A stretch of DNA of 64,000 bases from Clostridium sp. AM49-4BH (GTDB lineage: Bacteria > Bacillota > Clostridia > Lachnospirales > Lachnospiraceae), in NCBI RefSeq assembly GCF_003478335.1, contig NZ_QUFB01000009.1:1-64000 (forward strand), written 5' to 3'. Below the pieces are notes generated by a model. It made no database searches. It had not been told where the DNA came from and was given only the letters and a program-made list of their open reading frames with translations. The translations under genes were made by a program, and so were the position numbers. This document shows, piece after piece, positions 47,801-56,439 of this stretch; position 1 is the first letter of the stretch, and each line of letters opens with the position of its first letter.

Positions 47801-49219
47801 ATGGTTTTTAGTAGTGCTGTGTTCGTTTTTGGATTTATGCCGCTGTTGTTATTTTTATATTTTTTGGCGGAACCCAAATACCGTAATTATATATTATTGA
47901 TATTTAGTCTGATCTTTTATGGCTGGGGCGGAGTTAATTATTTGCTGCTTATGTTAGCAGTGGTTATGTCGGATTATGTATTTGCAATTGCGATCGCGCA
48001 GATCAAGACACAGAAAATACGTAAGCTGTTTGTCGTGTTTTCAGTGGTCGTAAATCTGGGGGTGCTCGGTTATTACAAATACACGAATTTCTTTATTGAA
48101 AACATCAATCATTTCATCAAAAATGATATTAAAATTGCGACGATCGTATTGCCGATCGGTATATCGTTCTTTACGTTTCAGGCGATGAGTTATGTCATTG
48201 ATGTATATCGTGGTGATGTAGCAGCACAGAAAAATCCGTTTTACGTTATGTTGTATGTATCGCTGTTTCCGCAGCTTGTAGCAGGTCCGATCGTCCGCTA
48301 CAAAACCGTAGAAAATGAAATTGCACATCGACAGATACATATAGAGGATGTTGCAGACGGACTGGAACGGTTTATACTTGGTTTTGCAAAGAAGATCATT
48401 ATTGCGAATAATGTAGGGGCATTGGCAGATAAAATTTTTGAAATGAATAGTATTGATATGCCGCTTGCCTGGCTTGGAGCAATTGCCTATACGCTGCAGA
48501 TTTACTTTGATTTTTCGGCGTATTCGGATATGGCGATCGGTCTGGGACGTGTCTTTGGGTTTCATTTTGAGGAAAACTTTAACTTCCCGTATATCGCAAA
48601 ATCGGTTGGTGACTTTTGGCGGCGCTGGCATATTTCATTAACTACATGGTTCCGTGACTATGTATATATTCCGCTCGGTGGTAACCGCAAGGGGATGCCT
48701 CGGATGTATGTGAACATGTTCATTATATGGACACTTACCGGCATATGGCATGGCGCAGAGTGGAACTTTATTTTGTGGGGAATGTATTATTTTGTGTTTC
48801 AGGCGATTGAAAAGTTATTCCTTGGAAAATGGCTTGCGAAGATACCGCGTGTATTCCAGCATATATATACCATGTTTGTTGTGACACTTGGCTGGGTATT
48901 GTTCCGTTGCGATTCTGGATTATCTCAGTGTGTGACTTGGTTTAAGGCATTGTTCTCAGGTAATGTTACGAGCGAGGGAATGTCATTGCTGCATATGTAT
49001 GCAGTACAGTATGGTGTTTATCTTGTACTTGGTGTGATTCTTTCCATGCCGATATATCGTGTTCTGAAGGCAGCAGTCTACAAGCGGATACAAAAGAACC
49101 GCATCTGCAAATGGGCATGTGCTGCAGCGGGATATGCAGTACTGTTAGCGCTGTTTTATGTTAGTGTATTGTATTTGGTCAATTCCACGTACAATCCGTT
49201 TATTTACTTTAGATTCTAG
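47801..49219 (+). CDS. MBOAT family O-acyltransferase (AlgI/DltB-like)
   Basis: 472 residues, about ten membrane helices. Motifs FPQLVAGPIVRYK, YFDFSAYSDMAIGLGRVFGF and the active-site LTGIWHGAEWNFILWG with the invariant His. It passes an acyl group (often acetyl, from acetyl-CoA) across the membrane for modification of an exopolysaccharide or teichoic acid. The DHHW-type protein just upstream is the likely extracytoplasmic partner. No DltA/DltC-like genes are here, so D-alanylation is less likely. Confidence 0.9.
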   Translation: MVFSSAVFVFGFMPLLLFLYFLAEPKYRNYILLIFSLIFYGWGGVNYLLLMLAVVMSDYVFAIAIAQIKTQKIRKLFVVFSVVVNLGVLGYYKYTNFFIENINHFIKNDIKIATIVLPIGISFFTFQAMSYVIDVYRGDVAAQKNPFYVMLYVSLFPQLVAGPIVRYKTVENEIAHRQIHIEDVADGLERFILGFAKKIIIANNVGALADKIFEMNSIDMPLAWLGAIAYTLQIYFDFSAYSDMAIGLGRVFGFHFEENFNFPYIAKSVGDFWRRWHISLTTWFRDYVYIPLGGNRKGMPRMYVNMFIIWTLTGIWHGAEWNFILWGMYYFVFQAIEKLFLGKWLAKIPRVFQHIYTMFVVTLGWVLFRCDSGLSQCVTWFKALFSGNVTSEGMSLLHMYAVQYGVYLVLGVILSMPIYRVLKAAVYKRIQKNRICKWACAAAGYAVLLALFYVSVLYLVNSTYNPFIYFRF

Positions 49220-49229
49220 GAGGTCTGAG

Positions 49230-49637
49230 ATGAAACTGATCGACAAGACAACGATAAAATTTATTTTGGTTGGAATAGTGAATACACTTGTTGGTACCGG
49301 CGTTATGTTTTTGATGTATAATTTACTGCATGCAAGTTATTGGATTTCATCAGCATCGAATTACATCATTGGTAGTATTGTAAGCTACGTTTTGAACAAG
49401 TATTTTACATTTCAGAATAATGAGAAATCATTTGCGATGGTCATTAAGTTTGTTATCAATATTTCCATCTGTTATCTGGCAGCATATGGTGTTGCCAAGC
49501 CACTGGTGCGCATGGTATTAAGCGGCGCATCTAAAAGCATACAGGAAAATCTGGCAATGCTTGTTGGTATGGGATTGTTTGTTGTATTGAACTATTTTGG
49601 TCAGCGTTTTATCGTATTTAAGAAGGATGAGGCTTAA
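49230..49637 (+). CDS. GtrA family membrane protein
   Basis: 135 residues from ATG 49230 (TAGGAGG upstream). Four predicted membrane helices in the GtrA pattern: IKFILVGIVNTLVGTGVMFL, NYIIGSIVSYVLNKYFTF, and NYFGQRFIVFK at the end. GtrA proteins are thought to flip undecaprenyl-phosphate-linked sugars across the membrane. The neighbour 57 bp downstream is a GtrB-like glycosyltransferase, the expected partner. Confidence 0.9.
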   Translation: MKLIDKTTIKFILVGIVNTLVGTGVMFLMYNLLHASYWISSASNYIIGSIVSYVLNKYFTFQNNEKSFAMVIKFVINISICYLAAYGVAKPLVRMVLSGASKSIQENLAMLVGMGLFVVLNYFGQRFIVFKKDEA

Positions 49638-49693
49638 TAGAGGTTTTGAAACTGTCATAAGTTTGCAGATTAAGAAAGGGCTAGAGGTATAGG

Positions 49694-50617
49694 ATGAGTT
49701 TATTATCAATTATAATACCGGCATACAATGAAGGTGCATTGATCCAAAATACGGCTTCGGTTGTCGCAGACATCATGGAAAAACACAGTATAGATTATGA
49801 AATCGTATTTGTGAATGACGGATCAAAAGATGCGACATGGGATGAAATTCAAAAGGCACACCGGAATAATGAGAAAGTATGCGGAGTATGTTTCTCAAGG
49901 AACTTTGGAAAAGAAGGCGCAGTATTTGCCGGTTTGGAATATGCGAAAGGAGACTGCTGTGTCGTTATGGACTGTGATCTGCAGCATCCACCGGAGACGA
50001 TCATAGAGATGTATCATCTGTGGGAGCGTGGATATGAGGTCATTGAGGGTGTCAAAGCAGATCGTGGTAAGGAAAGCTTTATACATAAAATATTTGTCAA
50101 AATGTTTTATGGCATGATGAGTGAGTCCACAGGAATTGATATGTCCAGAGCCTCTGATTTCAAATTGCTTGATCGCAAGGCGGTAGATGCCTTTATTGCA
50201 CTGCCGGAGAGACATGTTTTTTTCAGAGCATTGTCATCCTGGGTGGGATTTAAGACAACGAGTGTAGAATTTAATGTACAGGAGCGTGCTCAGGGAGAGT
50301 CAAAGTGGTCCTTTGCATCCTTGTTTCGTTATGCCATCAATAATGTCACATCGTTTTCAACGGCACCAATGCAGATTGTTATGGGATGTGGAATTGTTGT
50401 GTTTATATTCTCTCTTATTTTTTCAATATATTCTATCGTGAAATGGTTTATGGGATACTCTTTGGAGGGATTCACAACGGTTATTATTTTGCTGTTATTT
50501 ATTGGAAGTGTATTGATGTTTGGTCTTGGAATTATAGGATATTATATAGCTAAAATATATGAAGAGGTTAAGCATAGACCACGTTATATTGTTACAGAAA
50601 CAACTGAGGATCATTAA
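49694..50617 (+). CDS. GtrB/DPM1-like glycosyltransferase family 2 protein
   Basis: 307 residues. GT-A domain with LSIIIPAYNEGALIQNTASV, FVNDGSKDATW and the metal-binding DCDLQHPPE; two C-terminal membrane helices (IVVFIFSLIFSIYSIV; IILLLFIGSVLMFGLGIIGY). This architecture makes polyprenyl-phosphate-linked sugars for decoration of surface polymers. It ends in a hairpin that overlaps its stop codon. Confidence 0.9.
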   Translation: MSLLSIIIPAYNEGALIQNTASVVADIMEKHSIDYEIVFVNDGSKDATWDEIQKAHRNNEKVCGVCFSRNFGKEGAVFAGLEYAKGDCCVVMDCDLQHPPETIIEMYHLWERGYEVIEGVKADRGKESFIHKIFVKMFYGMMSESTGIDMSRASDFKLLDRKAVDAFIALPERHVFFRALSSWVGFKTTSVEFNVQERAQGESKWSFASLFRYAINNVTSFSTAPMQIVMGCGIVVFIFSLIFSIYSIVKWFMGYSLEGFTTVIILLLFIGSVLMFGLGIIGYYIAKIYEEVKHRPRYIVTETTEDH

Positions 50618-50630
50618 GAATGATCCTCAG
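50604..50630. terminator. Bidirectional-type hairpin between convergent genes
   Basis: Perfect 12-bp stem CTGAGGATCATT (50604-50615) with AATGATCCTCAG (50619-50630); loop AAG. It overlaps the stop codon of the GtrB-like gene. There is no long T tract, so termination strength is uncertain. Confidence 0.55.
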
Positions 50631-50631
50631 C

Positions 50632-50737
50632 GAATAGAATGGCGATCACGTCTGCTTAGCGGATAGAATGGCGATCACGTCTGCTTAGCGGATAGAATGG
50701 CGATCACGTCTGCTTAGCGGATAAAATTGCGATCGCG
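50632..50737. repeat. Three and a half tandem 29-bp repeats overlapping the end of the minus-strand membrane protein gene
   Basis: Units at 50632-50660, 50661-50689 and 50690-50718, then a partial, diverged unit to 50737. Each unit contains GCGATCACGTCTGCTTAGC. The partial fourth unit is the 3' end of the DUF6056-like gene (codons RDRNFIR and stop, read on the minus strand), so the array is tail duplication of that gene. It is not a CRISPR. Confidence 0.85.
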
Positions 50738-52561
50738 CCATAATGTAAAGGTTACACTGTCGACAAGACAGTGTTTCTTTTTGTTATAAACAATAACGTG
50801 CATTCCGCCGGCAGGAGAAGTCAGCTCCTGATTGTTCATTTTAATGCTGCAGTCAGCATCGATAGTATTGTACTTTCCCTGACTGAGCAATGAGAACTGT
50901 TTATCATCAATCGTGCAGTTATAAGAGAGCTTTTCCGTTCCGGTATTTGAGTATAGCGCTTTGCCATCATCAATTACGGCAAGGAATGACTGACGAAATG
51001 TCGGTGTTTTTGATATGCCGCATTTTTTGAGTATTTTTTTATCTGTGCGATTAAGAAACTGTGAACCATCATCGTGTACAGACAAAAATGCAGTGTATCC
51101 TTTTTTACGGATTGCCCGCAGGTATTCGGTAAAGTCAGAGCATTTCGTGAAACGTCTTTCTGTATTTTTATAGATAAGATCAAAGCGTTCCTGCTTCACT
51201 GCTTTGACCGAATCTAATTTATAATGTTCCGCAAAAACCCGATTAGTCCAAAAAGTCGGGAATTCTGACAGATCGCATAACATATATTGTGCAGAGTACT
51301 TGGTTGCCGGTTCTGGAGTGATGTATGGAACAACAACCTGTTTCGCACCTTTGGCAACCTGAGTTTCTACATAATTGACGCGGTCAGTGGCTGATTTATA
51401 ACTGGTTACGACATCATAGGCACCGTTTACACCTTGATAGAATGTAAATAGCAGCAATACTGTCATACCGGCACTGCGGGCAAAATGCAGCTCTTTGCGG
51501 TCGTAAGCCGTGCCTGCAAGTCCGATGGAGCATGCAATTACCAACAATATTGTCACACCGAATGTAACACGGTCAGTTTGACGTCCCGGAGAAAGGATCA
51601 GTGCATATTCACAGGCAAATGCAGCTAATCCGAAGAGAATCTCAGAGTAAATAAGCTCTTTTGCTTTCTTTTGATAAATATGCAGTATGATAAAGAAAGC
51701 AAGTAACAAGATGAGAACGATCTGTTTTGTAAATAAAAACTTTGTTGCGTTAGCAAATCGCTCCGCAATGATCAATAAAGGGTTTCGGTCATCGACAACA
51801 CTCATCGCATATTGCGGGTCATTCATTCGAACGGAATGACCGGGCGAAAAGATTAATAATGCATAACCAATCAGCGTACCGATCAGACCTTCAAACATCC
51901 ATGCTTTTAATTTGGTCTTGGTAAAAAGAGCATAGACAATCCATCCAAGCATGATCATGATCAATGCACCGGAAGTGTTTTCACTGCTCCAACCGGCAAC
52001 AACGGCTAATAGTATAAGCGGGATCTGTTGATACCAATGTTGACATGTGTTTTGACCATGAATAAAATACAGGCTGTACGGTAATAGCAAAGTGATGATC
52101 CAGACAGCCCCCCACATATAGTTGCATGTACCGACAAGCCATAGACATGTCTGTCCGATCACATCAACAAAAAGCCAAATGCTGCAGGGAATAAATAAGT
52201 AAGTCAGTGCGGAAATGTTTTTGGAAACTCGTGTATGTTTTGTTCCGTTAGCATGCAGATAAATGCAGTACGTAAGCCACAAAAACATTCCTGTATTTAT
52301 AACGTCAAATAGTATTTTGTTTTGAGAGAGAAATACGCGTGCCAAAAAATGAGCGACAGAGCGTCCGTTCATATTCATGTATTGCATATATTCCTTGTGA
52401 AGCATATCAAGCAGAGATTTGCCACCCATATAAGTATAGTCATCAGCAACGTACGGGGTGAAAAGGTTAAAGCCCAAAAATACGAGCCCTGTTATAATAA
52501 ACAGTATAATAAATGAATGATCCAGCAGGAAAATCGACAGTTGCTGCCACTTTTTTTTCAT
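50714..52561 (-). CDS. DUF6056-like polytopic membrane protein
   Basis: 615 residues with about ten membrane helices. An N-terminal helix is followed by the PYVADDYTYMGG acidic loop typical of DUF6056 and of GT-C-type membrane glycosyltransferases with a catalytic Asp in the first outer loop. The last about 200 residues are soluble and extracytoplasmic. Related proteins occur in surface-polysaccharide loci; whether this one is an active glycosyltransferase is not clear. It is the only minus-strand gene between 7 and 64 kb apart from an IS remnant. The start at 52561 has a GGAGATAA site. Confidence 0.7.
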   Translation of the reverse strand: MKKKWQQLSIFLLDHSFIILFIITGLVFLGFNLFTPYVADDYTYMGGKSLLDMLHKEYMQYMNMNGRSVAHFLARVFLSQNKILFDVINTGMFLWLTYCIYLHANGTKHTRVSKNISALTYLFIPCSIWLFVDVIGQTCLWLVGTCNYMWGAVWIITLLLPYSLYFIHGQNTCQHWYQQIPLILLAVVAGWSSENTSGALIMIMLGWIVYALFTKTKLKAWMFEGLIGTLIGYALLIFSPGHSVRMNDPQYAMSVVDDRNPLLIIAERFANATKFLFTKQIVLILLLAFFIILHIYQKKAKELIYSEILFGLAAFACEYALILSPGRQTDRVTFGVTILLVIACSIGLAGTAYDRKELHFARSAGMTVLLLFTFYQGVNGAYDVVTSYKSATDRVNYVETQVAKGAKQVVVPYITPEPATKYSAQYMLCDLSEFPTFWTNRVFAEHYKLDSVKAVKQERFDLIYKNTERRFTKCSDFTEYLRAIRKKGYTAFLSVHDDGSQFLNRTDKKILKKCGISKTPTFRQSFLAVIDDGKALYSNTGTEKLSYNCTIDDKQFSLLSQGKYNTIDADCSIKMNNQELTSPAGGMHVIVYNKKKHCLVDSVTFTLWRDRNFIR

Positions 52562-52594
52562 AATCGTTATCTCCTTAGCAATATTAATTATGCG

Positions 52595-52621
52595 TTATGC
52601 GCAGAAAGCGTGCGCAAATAT
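52595..52621. repeat. 27-bp hairpin motif shared with 33839-33865
   Basis: TTATGCGCAGAAA-NNN-TGCGCAA. The two copies differ at only four positions. TGCGCA occurs on both sides, so it can form a small hairpin. One copy lies in the leader of the DUF6056-like gene, the other before the LRR remnant. Confidence 0.55.
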
Positions 52622-52732
52622 ATGATTAAATATGAATACACACTTCGATAATGGTAGCAGAATGCAAATATTATGTCAAATATAGATAGAGATTACGTCG
52701 GCGTTCATTCAAATATCATAATAGGCGTATCG

Positions 52733-52761
52733 TTGAAAAAAAGGGATGAATATGTTAACAT
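52733..52761 (+). promoter_or_regulatory. Promoter for the membrane glycosyltransferase gene
   Basis: TTGAAA at 52733-52738, 17-bp spacer, TAACAT at 52756-52761; start codon about 80 bp downstream. Confidence 0.5.
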
Positions 52762-52841
52762 GATACGCAGATTATATGAGGACACGATCATTATAAAAAT
52801 GCAGAGAACTTAATAAGTGTTATAAAAGAATGGAGAACGCG

Positions 52842-54332
52842 ATGCATCATGTAGAGAAACTATGTAATATTTTATATGTGTTATTATTTGGAATCCTGTT
52901 AATTGTAGTAATGGGGTCTATGTTTACGTGGTCTTTTCGCATGGTATGGATCCTTCCAATATTTGTAGCATTGTTTATTATATATATTACGAAAAAGAAG
53001 AGAATATTGAAAGAAGAATGGTGTTCGGTGCTTTGGTATATTGTATATGGGGCGTGTTTGGTGTTTTTGATCGCGTTTTCCTTTTTGTGTGAAGTGGCAC
53101 CATCTTGGGATTGGGGGCAGGTGCTGAAATCGGCATCAGAGTATGTGTTGAAAGGGACGTTAGATGCAAAAGAATATTATGCACGTTATACCAATAATCA
53201 ACTTTGCCTGATCTGTATGGTGACGTTATTTCAATGGATTCGTATTGTTCTGCCGGATGCCAACTTTGTTGATTTTCAGGAAATATCCATTGTGATCAGT
53301 TGTATATTTGTATGGCTATCGATCGGGATGATCTATCTGATAGCTAAGAAAGTGTGGGGAAAACGCAGAGCGTGCATCGCAGGAATGCTGGCGGCCGGCT
53401 GTCTGCCGTTATATATGTACGCACAGTTTTTATATACAGATACGCCGGGGATGTTGTTACTGACGATACAGTTATATCTGGGAATCTGTATTTATAAAAG
53501 TCATCGTTTTTATCGGAAACTATGGCTAGGCATCTTACTTGGTATTGTGGCAGGGGTTACCTATCATATCAAAGTTATTCCGTTTATTGTTTTTTTAGCC
53601 ATAGTGATCGCATTATTTTTACAGAAAGAGCGCTGGTATCAGAAATGTATACTGCTATTAATGATGAGCCTGACGTTGGGTGGCGTGATTCAATGCATTG
53701 GAGTGTATTCAGATCAATATGCAGAGGACTGTTTTGGAATTACAGATGCAATAAAAGATGAGTGGGAGTACCCATTGACGCACTGGATCATGATGGGATT
53801 AAACGAAAAAAGCGATGGTGGCTATATGCAGGAAGATGTTGCATATACGGCGACCTTTGAGACAAAAAAAGAACGCACGGAGGAAAATGTCCGCGTTATA
53901 CTTGCAAGACTTCGCTGTTTTGGTGCAGCTGATTACATACATTTTATCTTTTTCGATAAAATGCCTCGCACCTGGGGGGACAGTTGTTTTGCAGGGGATG
54001 ACTATTTGTTCCGTATGCCGTATTTGCCGGAGTGTCCTTTGGTACAGCTTATGAAATGGAATGGAACGTCACACTCGTATTGCCTGATCTATACATGGAC
54101 CTATTATGTGATCTTGTTTTTTGGTATTGTATTGTCAGGGTTATTGGCATTGGGACACCGGGGCAGGCAGGATGCGATGATGATCGGCAGGATCGCGATG
54201 ATCGGTATTGCCTTGTTTCAGATATTGTGGGAATGTAACAGCCGCTATGTGATCACATTTTTGCCGATGATGATATTAATGGCATTTGATGGCTATTTTA
54301 CTTGTAAACAACGCCTCACACAGGCAGATTGA
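52842..54332 (+). CDS. GT-C-type (PMT/ArnT-like) membrane glycosyltransferase, putative
   Basis: 496 residues from ATG 52842 (GGAGA upstream; ATG 52830 overlaps that site). About ten membrane helices. The first outer loop has EVAPSWDWGQVLKSASEY, with acidic and aromatic residues where GT39-like enzymes place the catalytic Asp, and DTPGMLLLTIQLYLGI follows in the usual place. GT39/GT83 relatives use polyprenyl-phosphate sugars outside the membrane. No substrate can be read. The family call is by overall pattern. Confidence 0.6.
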   Translation: MHHVEKLCNILYVLLFGILLIVVMGSMFTWSFRMVWILPIFVALFIIYITKKKRILKEEWCSVLWYIVYGACLVFLIAFSFLCEVAPSWDWGQVLKSASEYVLKGTLDAKEYYARYTNNQLCLICMVTLFQWIRIVLPDANFVDFQEISIVISCIFVWLSIGMIYLIAKKVWGKRRACIAGMLAAGCLPLYMYAQFLYTDTPGMLLLTIQLYLGICIYKSHRFYRKLWLGILLGIVAGVTYHIKVIPFIVFLAIVIALFLQKERWYQKCILLLMMSLTLGGVIQCIGVYSDQYAEDCFGITDAIKDEWEYPLTHWIMMGLNEKSDGGYMQEDVAYTATFETKKERTEENVRVILARLRCFGAADYIHFIFFDKMPRTWGDSCFAGDDYLFRMPYLPECPLVQLMKWNGTSHSYCLIYTWTYYVILFFGIVLSGLLALGHRGRQDAMMIGRIAMIGIALFQILWECNSRYVITFLPMMILMAFDGYFTCKQRLTQAD

Positions 54333-54404
54333 CTTGACAGGTGAAATATGATACCCTCAAATTGGGCGTTTGCCCTAAGAAGTTAATGGAGGACTACTAC
54401 TATT

Positions 54405-55568
54405 ATGAAGATAGGAATTATTTCGATCAATGCGCATACAAAAGTATTAAATTTTGCGTCACCGCTGCATTCTTATGCATTTCAGCAGTTTTTGAAAATG
54501 CATGGATATGACAGTGTGATCATTGATTATAAACCAAACTATTATGGACAATATAATCCGAGACACCCACTGTTTTACCAGTTGTCTCATCCGATGAAAA
54601 ATAAAAAGAAACAGCGTGCAGCATTGAAAAAATGGCTTAAGCTGTTTATTCCGCGTCAGATCCGTTTTGATAAATTTCAGCGTTTTATCGACAAGTATTA
54701 TATTACAACGGACGAGTGCTACAACGAGAATACACTCGATACAAACGATCTGGGACTGGACTGTTATATCTGTGCGACAGATGTTATTTGGAAATGTAAT
54801 AAGAAAGCCGGATTTGACAGAGGATTTTTCTTAGCCTGCGATTCGATGAAAGGCAAATACAAGATTGCATATGCGGCTAGCCGTGGTCCGGTAGTAGAGC
54901 TGGAAGAGGACAAGCGTAAAACCTTTATTGAGTACATTTCACAGTTTCAAAATATATCGATCCGCGAGAAAAGTTTTGGGGAGTATATTAAGCGGATTTC
55001 CGGTATCGAGACAACGCATGTGTTAGATCCGGTATTGCTTCATGACAAGAGCTTTTATGAGCCGATCATTCAGCGGCCGAAGAGAAAGAAAGGCTATGTA
55101 CTGCTCTATGTTGTCATGGAAAGTGCGATCCCATTGATCGAGCTTGCGGTCGATTTTGCCAAAGAGCATGATCTGGAAGTGATCGAACTTAGCGAGAATC
55201 TGGCAGATGCCAAAATTCCGGCAGGAACACGGCATAAAGTAGTTTATGATATTGGTATCGAGGAGTGGCTTGGTTATATGGATGAAGCAGAGTATATTTT
55301 CACCAATTCTTTCCATGCAACCTGTTTCTCCATCTTATTCCACAAGCAGTTTTTTGTCGGAAAGCGTAACGGCGACAAAATTTTGTCTGTCATGGAAATG
55401 TTTGGACTTTCGGATCGTCGTATTGAAGACTGTTTTGATGGACATAAGTGCATTGCCGACAATATTGATTTTGCGCCGGTGGAAGAGCTGCGCAAAGGCT
55501 ATGTAGAGAGTTCTACGAAGTTTATTTTGGATGCACTGAAGCAGGCAGAACAGAGTCTGGAGGGATAA
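54405..55568 (+). CDS. Polysaccharide pyruvyl transferase family protein
   Basis: 387 residues. Rossmann-like N-terminus KIGIISINAHTKVLNFASPLHSYAFQQFL; ICATDVIWKCNKKAGFDRGFFLACDS; C-terminal EAEYIFTNSFHATCFSILFHK, the conserved His motif of the WcaK/CsaB family. It would transfer pyruvate from PEP to a sugar, making a ketal on surface polysaccharide. In CsaB this modification anchors SLH-domain proteins. GGAGG lies upstream of ATG 54405. The next gene starts 1 bp after the stop. Confidence 0.85.
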   Translation: MKIGIISINAHTKVLNFASPLHSYAFQQFLKMHGYDSVIIDYKPNYYGQYNPRHPLFYQLSHPMKNKKKQRAALKKWLKLFIPRQIRFDKFQRFIDKYYITTDECYNENTLDTNDLGLDCYICATDVIWKCNKKAGFDRGFFLACDSMKGKYKIAYAASRGPVVELEEDKRKTFIEYISQFQNISIREKSFGEYIKRISGIETTHVLDPVLLHDKSFYEPIIQRPKRKKGYVLLYVVMESAIPLIELAVDFAKEHDLEVIELSENLADAKIPAGTRHKVVYDIGIEEWLGYMDEAEYIFTNSFHATCFSILFHKQFFVGKRNGDKILSVMEMFGLSDRRIEDCFDGHKCIADNIDFAPVEELRKGYVESSTKFILDALKQAEQSLEG

Positions 55569-55569
55569 T

Positions 55570-56439
55570 ATGTGGATTGCAGACCGTTGGAAAGATTATG
55601 AAGTTATTGATACTTCAAATGGAGAGAAGCTGGAGCGCTGGGGTGATTATATTTTAGTGCGTCCGGATCCACAGGTTATTTGGAATACGCCACATAAAGA
55701 GCCGCGTTGGAAGCAAAAGAATGGACATTATCATCGCAGCAATCGTGGCGGCGGTGAATGGGAGTTCTTTGATCTCCCGAAGACATGGAAGATCCATTAT
55801 GGAGAACTTGCGTTTCATTTGCAGCCATTTCAGTTTAAGCACACGGGGCTTTTTCCGGAGCAGGCAGTGAACTGGGATTGGTTTGGTGACAAGATCCGTC
55901 AGGCCAACAGACCGATCAAGGTATTAAATTTATTTGCTTATACAGGTGGAGCAACGCTTGCAGCAGCGGCAGCAGGAGCTTCTGTGACACATGTGGATGC
56001 GTCCAAAGGAATGGTCGCTTGGGCTAAGGACAACGCAGCACTGTCCGGTTTATCGGACAAGCCGATCCGCTGGCTGGTAGATGACTGCGTGAAATTTGTG
56101 GAGCGTGAGATCCGCCGTGGCAATCATTACGATGGAATTATTATGGATCCGCCTTCTTATGGAAGAGGGCCTAAGGGCGAGATATGGAAGATCGAAGAAA
56201 AGATTTTTCCATTTGTGAAATTGTGTACAAAAGTGTTAAGTAAGGATCCGTTGTTTTTCCTGATCAATTCCTATACGACCGGATTACAGCCGGCGGTATT
56301 GTCTTATATGATGAATACTGCGCTGGTACCAAAGTTTGGTGGTCATGTGGATGCACAGGAGATCGGATTGCCGGTAAGCAGCAATGGGCTGGTATTGCCG
56401 TGTGGTGCTTCCGGACGTTGGGAGAGGAGTAAGTCCTAA
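55570..56439 (+). CDS. RlmI/RlmK-like class I SAM-dependent methyltransferase
   Basis: 289 residues. SAM motif LNLFAYTGGATLAAAAAG, DASKGMVAWAKDNAALSG, and catalytic-type IIMDPPSYGRGPKGEIW. This is the COG1092 pattern of 23S rRNA methyltransferases (RlmI/RlmK). It lacks the N-terminal PUA domain of RlmI. It is in the same strand run as the ECF operon and overlaps the next gene by 1 bp. Confidence 0.8.
   Translation: MWIADRWKDYEVIDTSNGEKLERWGDYILVRPDPQVIWNTPHKEPRWKQKNGHYHRSNRGGGEWEFFDLPKTWKIHYGELAFHLQPFQFKHTGLFPEQAVNWDWFGDKIRQANRPIKVLNLFAYTGGATLAAAAAGASVTHVDASKGMVAWAKDNAALSGLSDKPIRWLVDDCVKFVEREIRRGNHYDGIIMDPPSYGRGPKGEIWKIEEKIFPFVKLCTKVLSKDPLFFLINSYTTGLQPAVLSYMMNTALVPKFGGHVDAQEIGLPVSSNGLVLPCGASGRWERSKS

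Noticed and set aside
50632..50737. Possible CRISPR array
   Set aside because: Units abut directly with no spacers, and the last one is part of a coding sequence; no cas genes.
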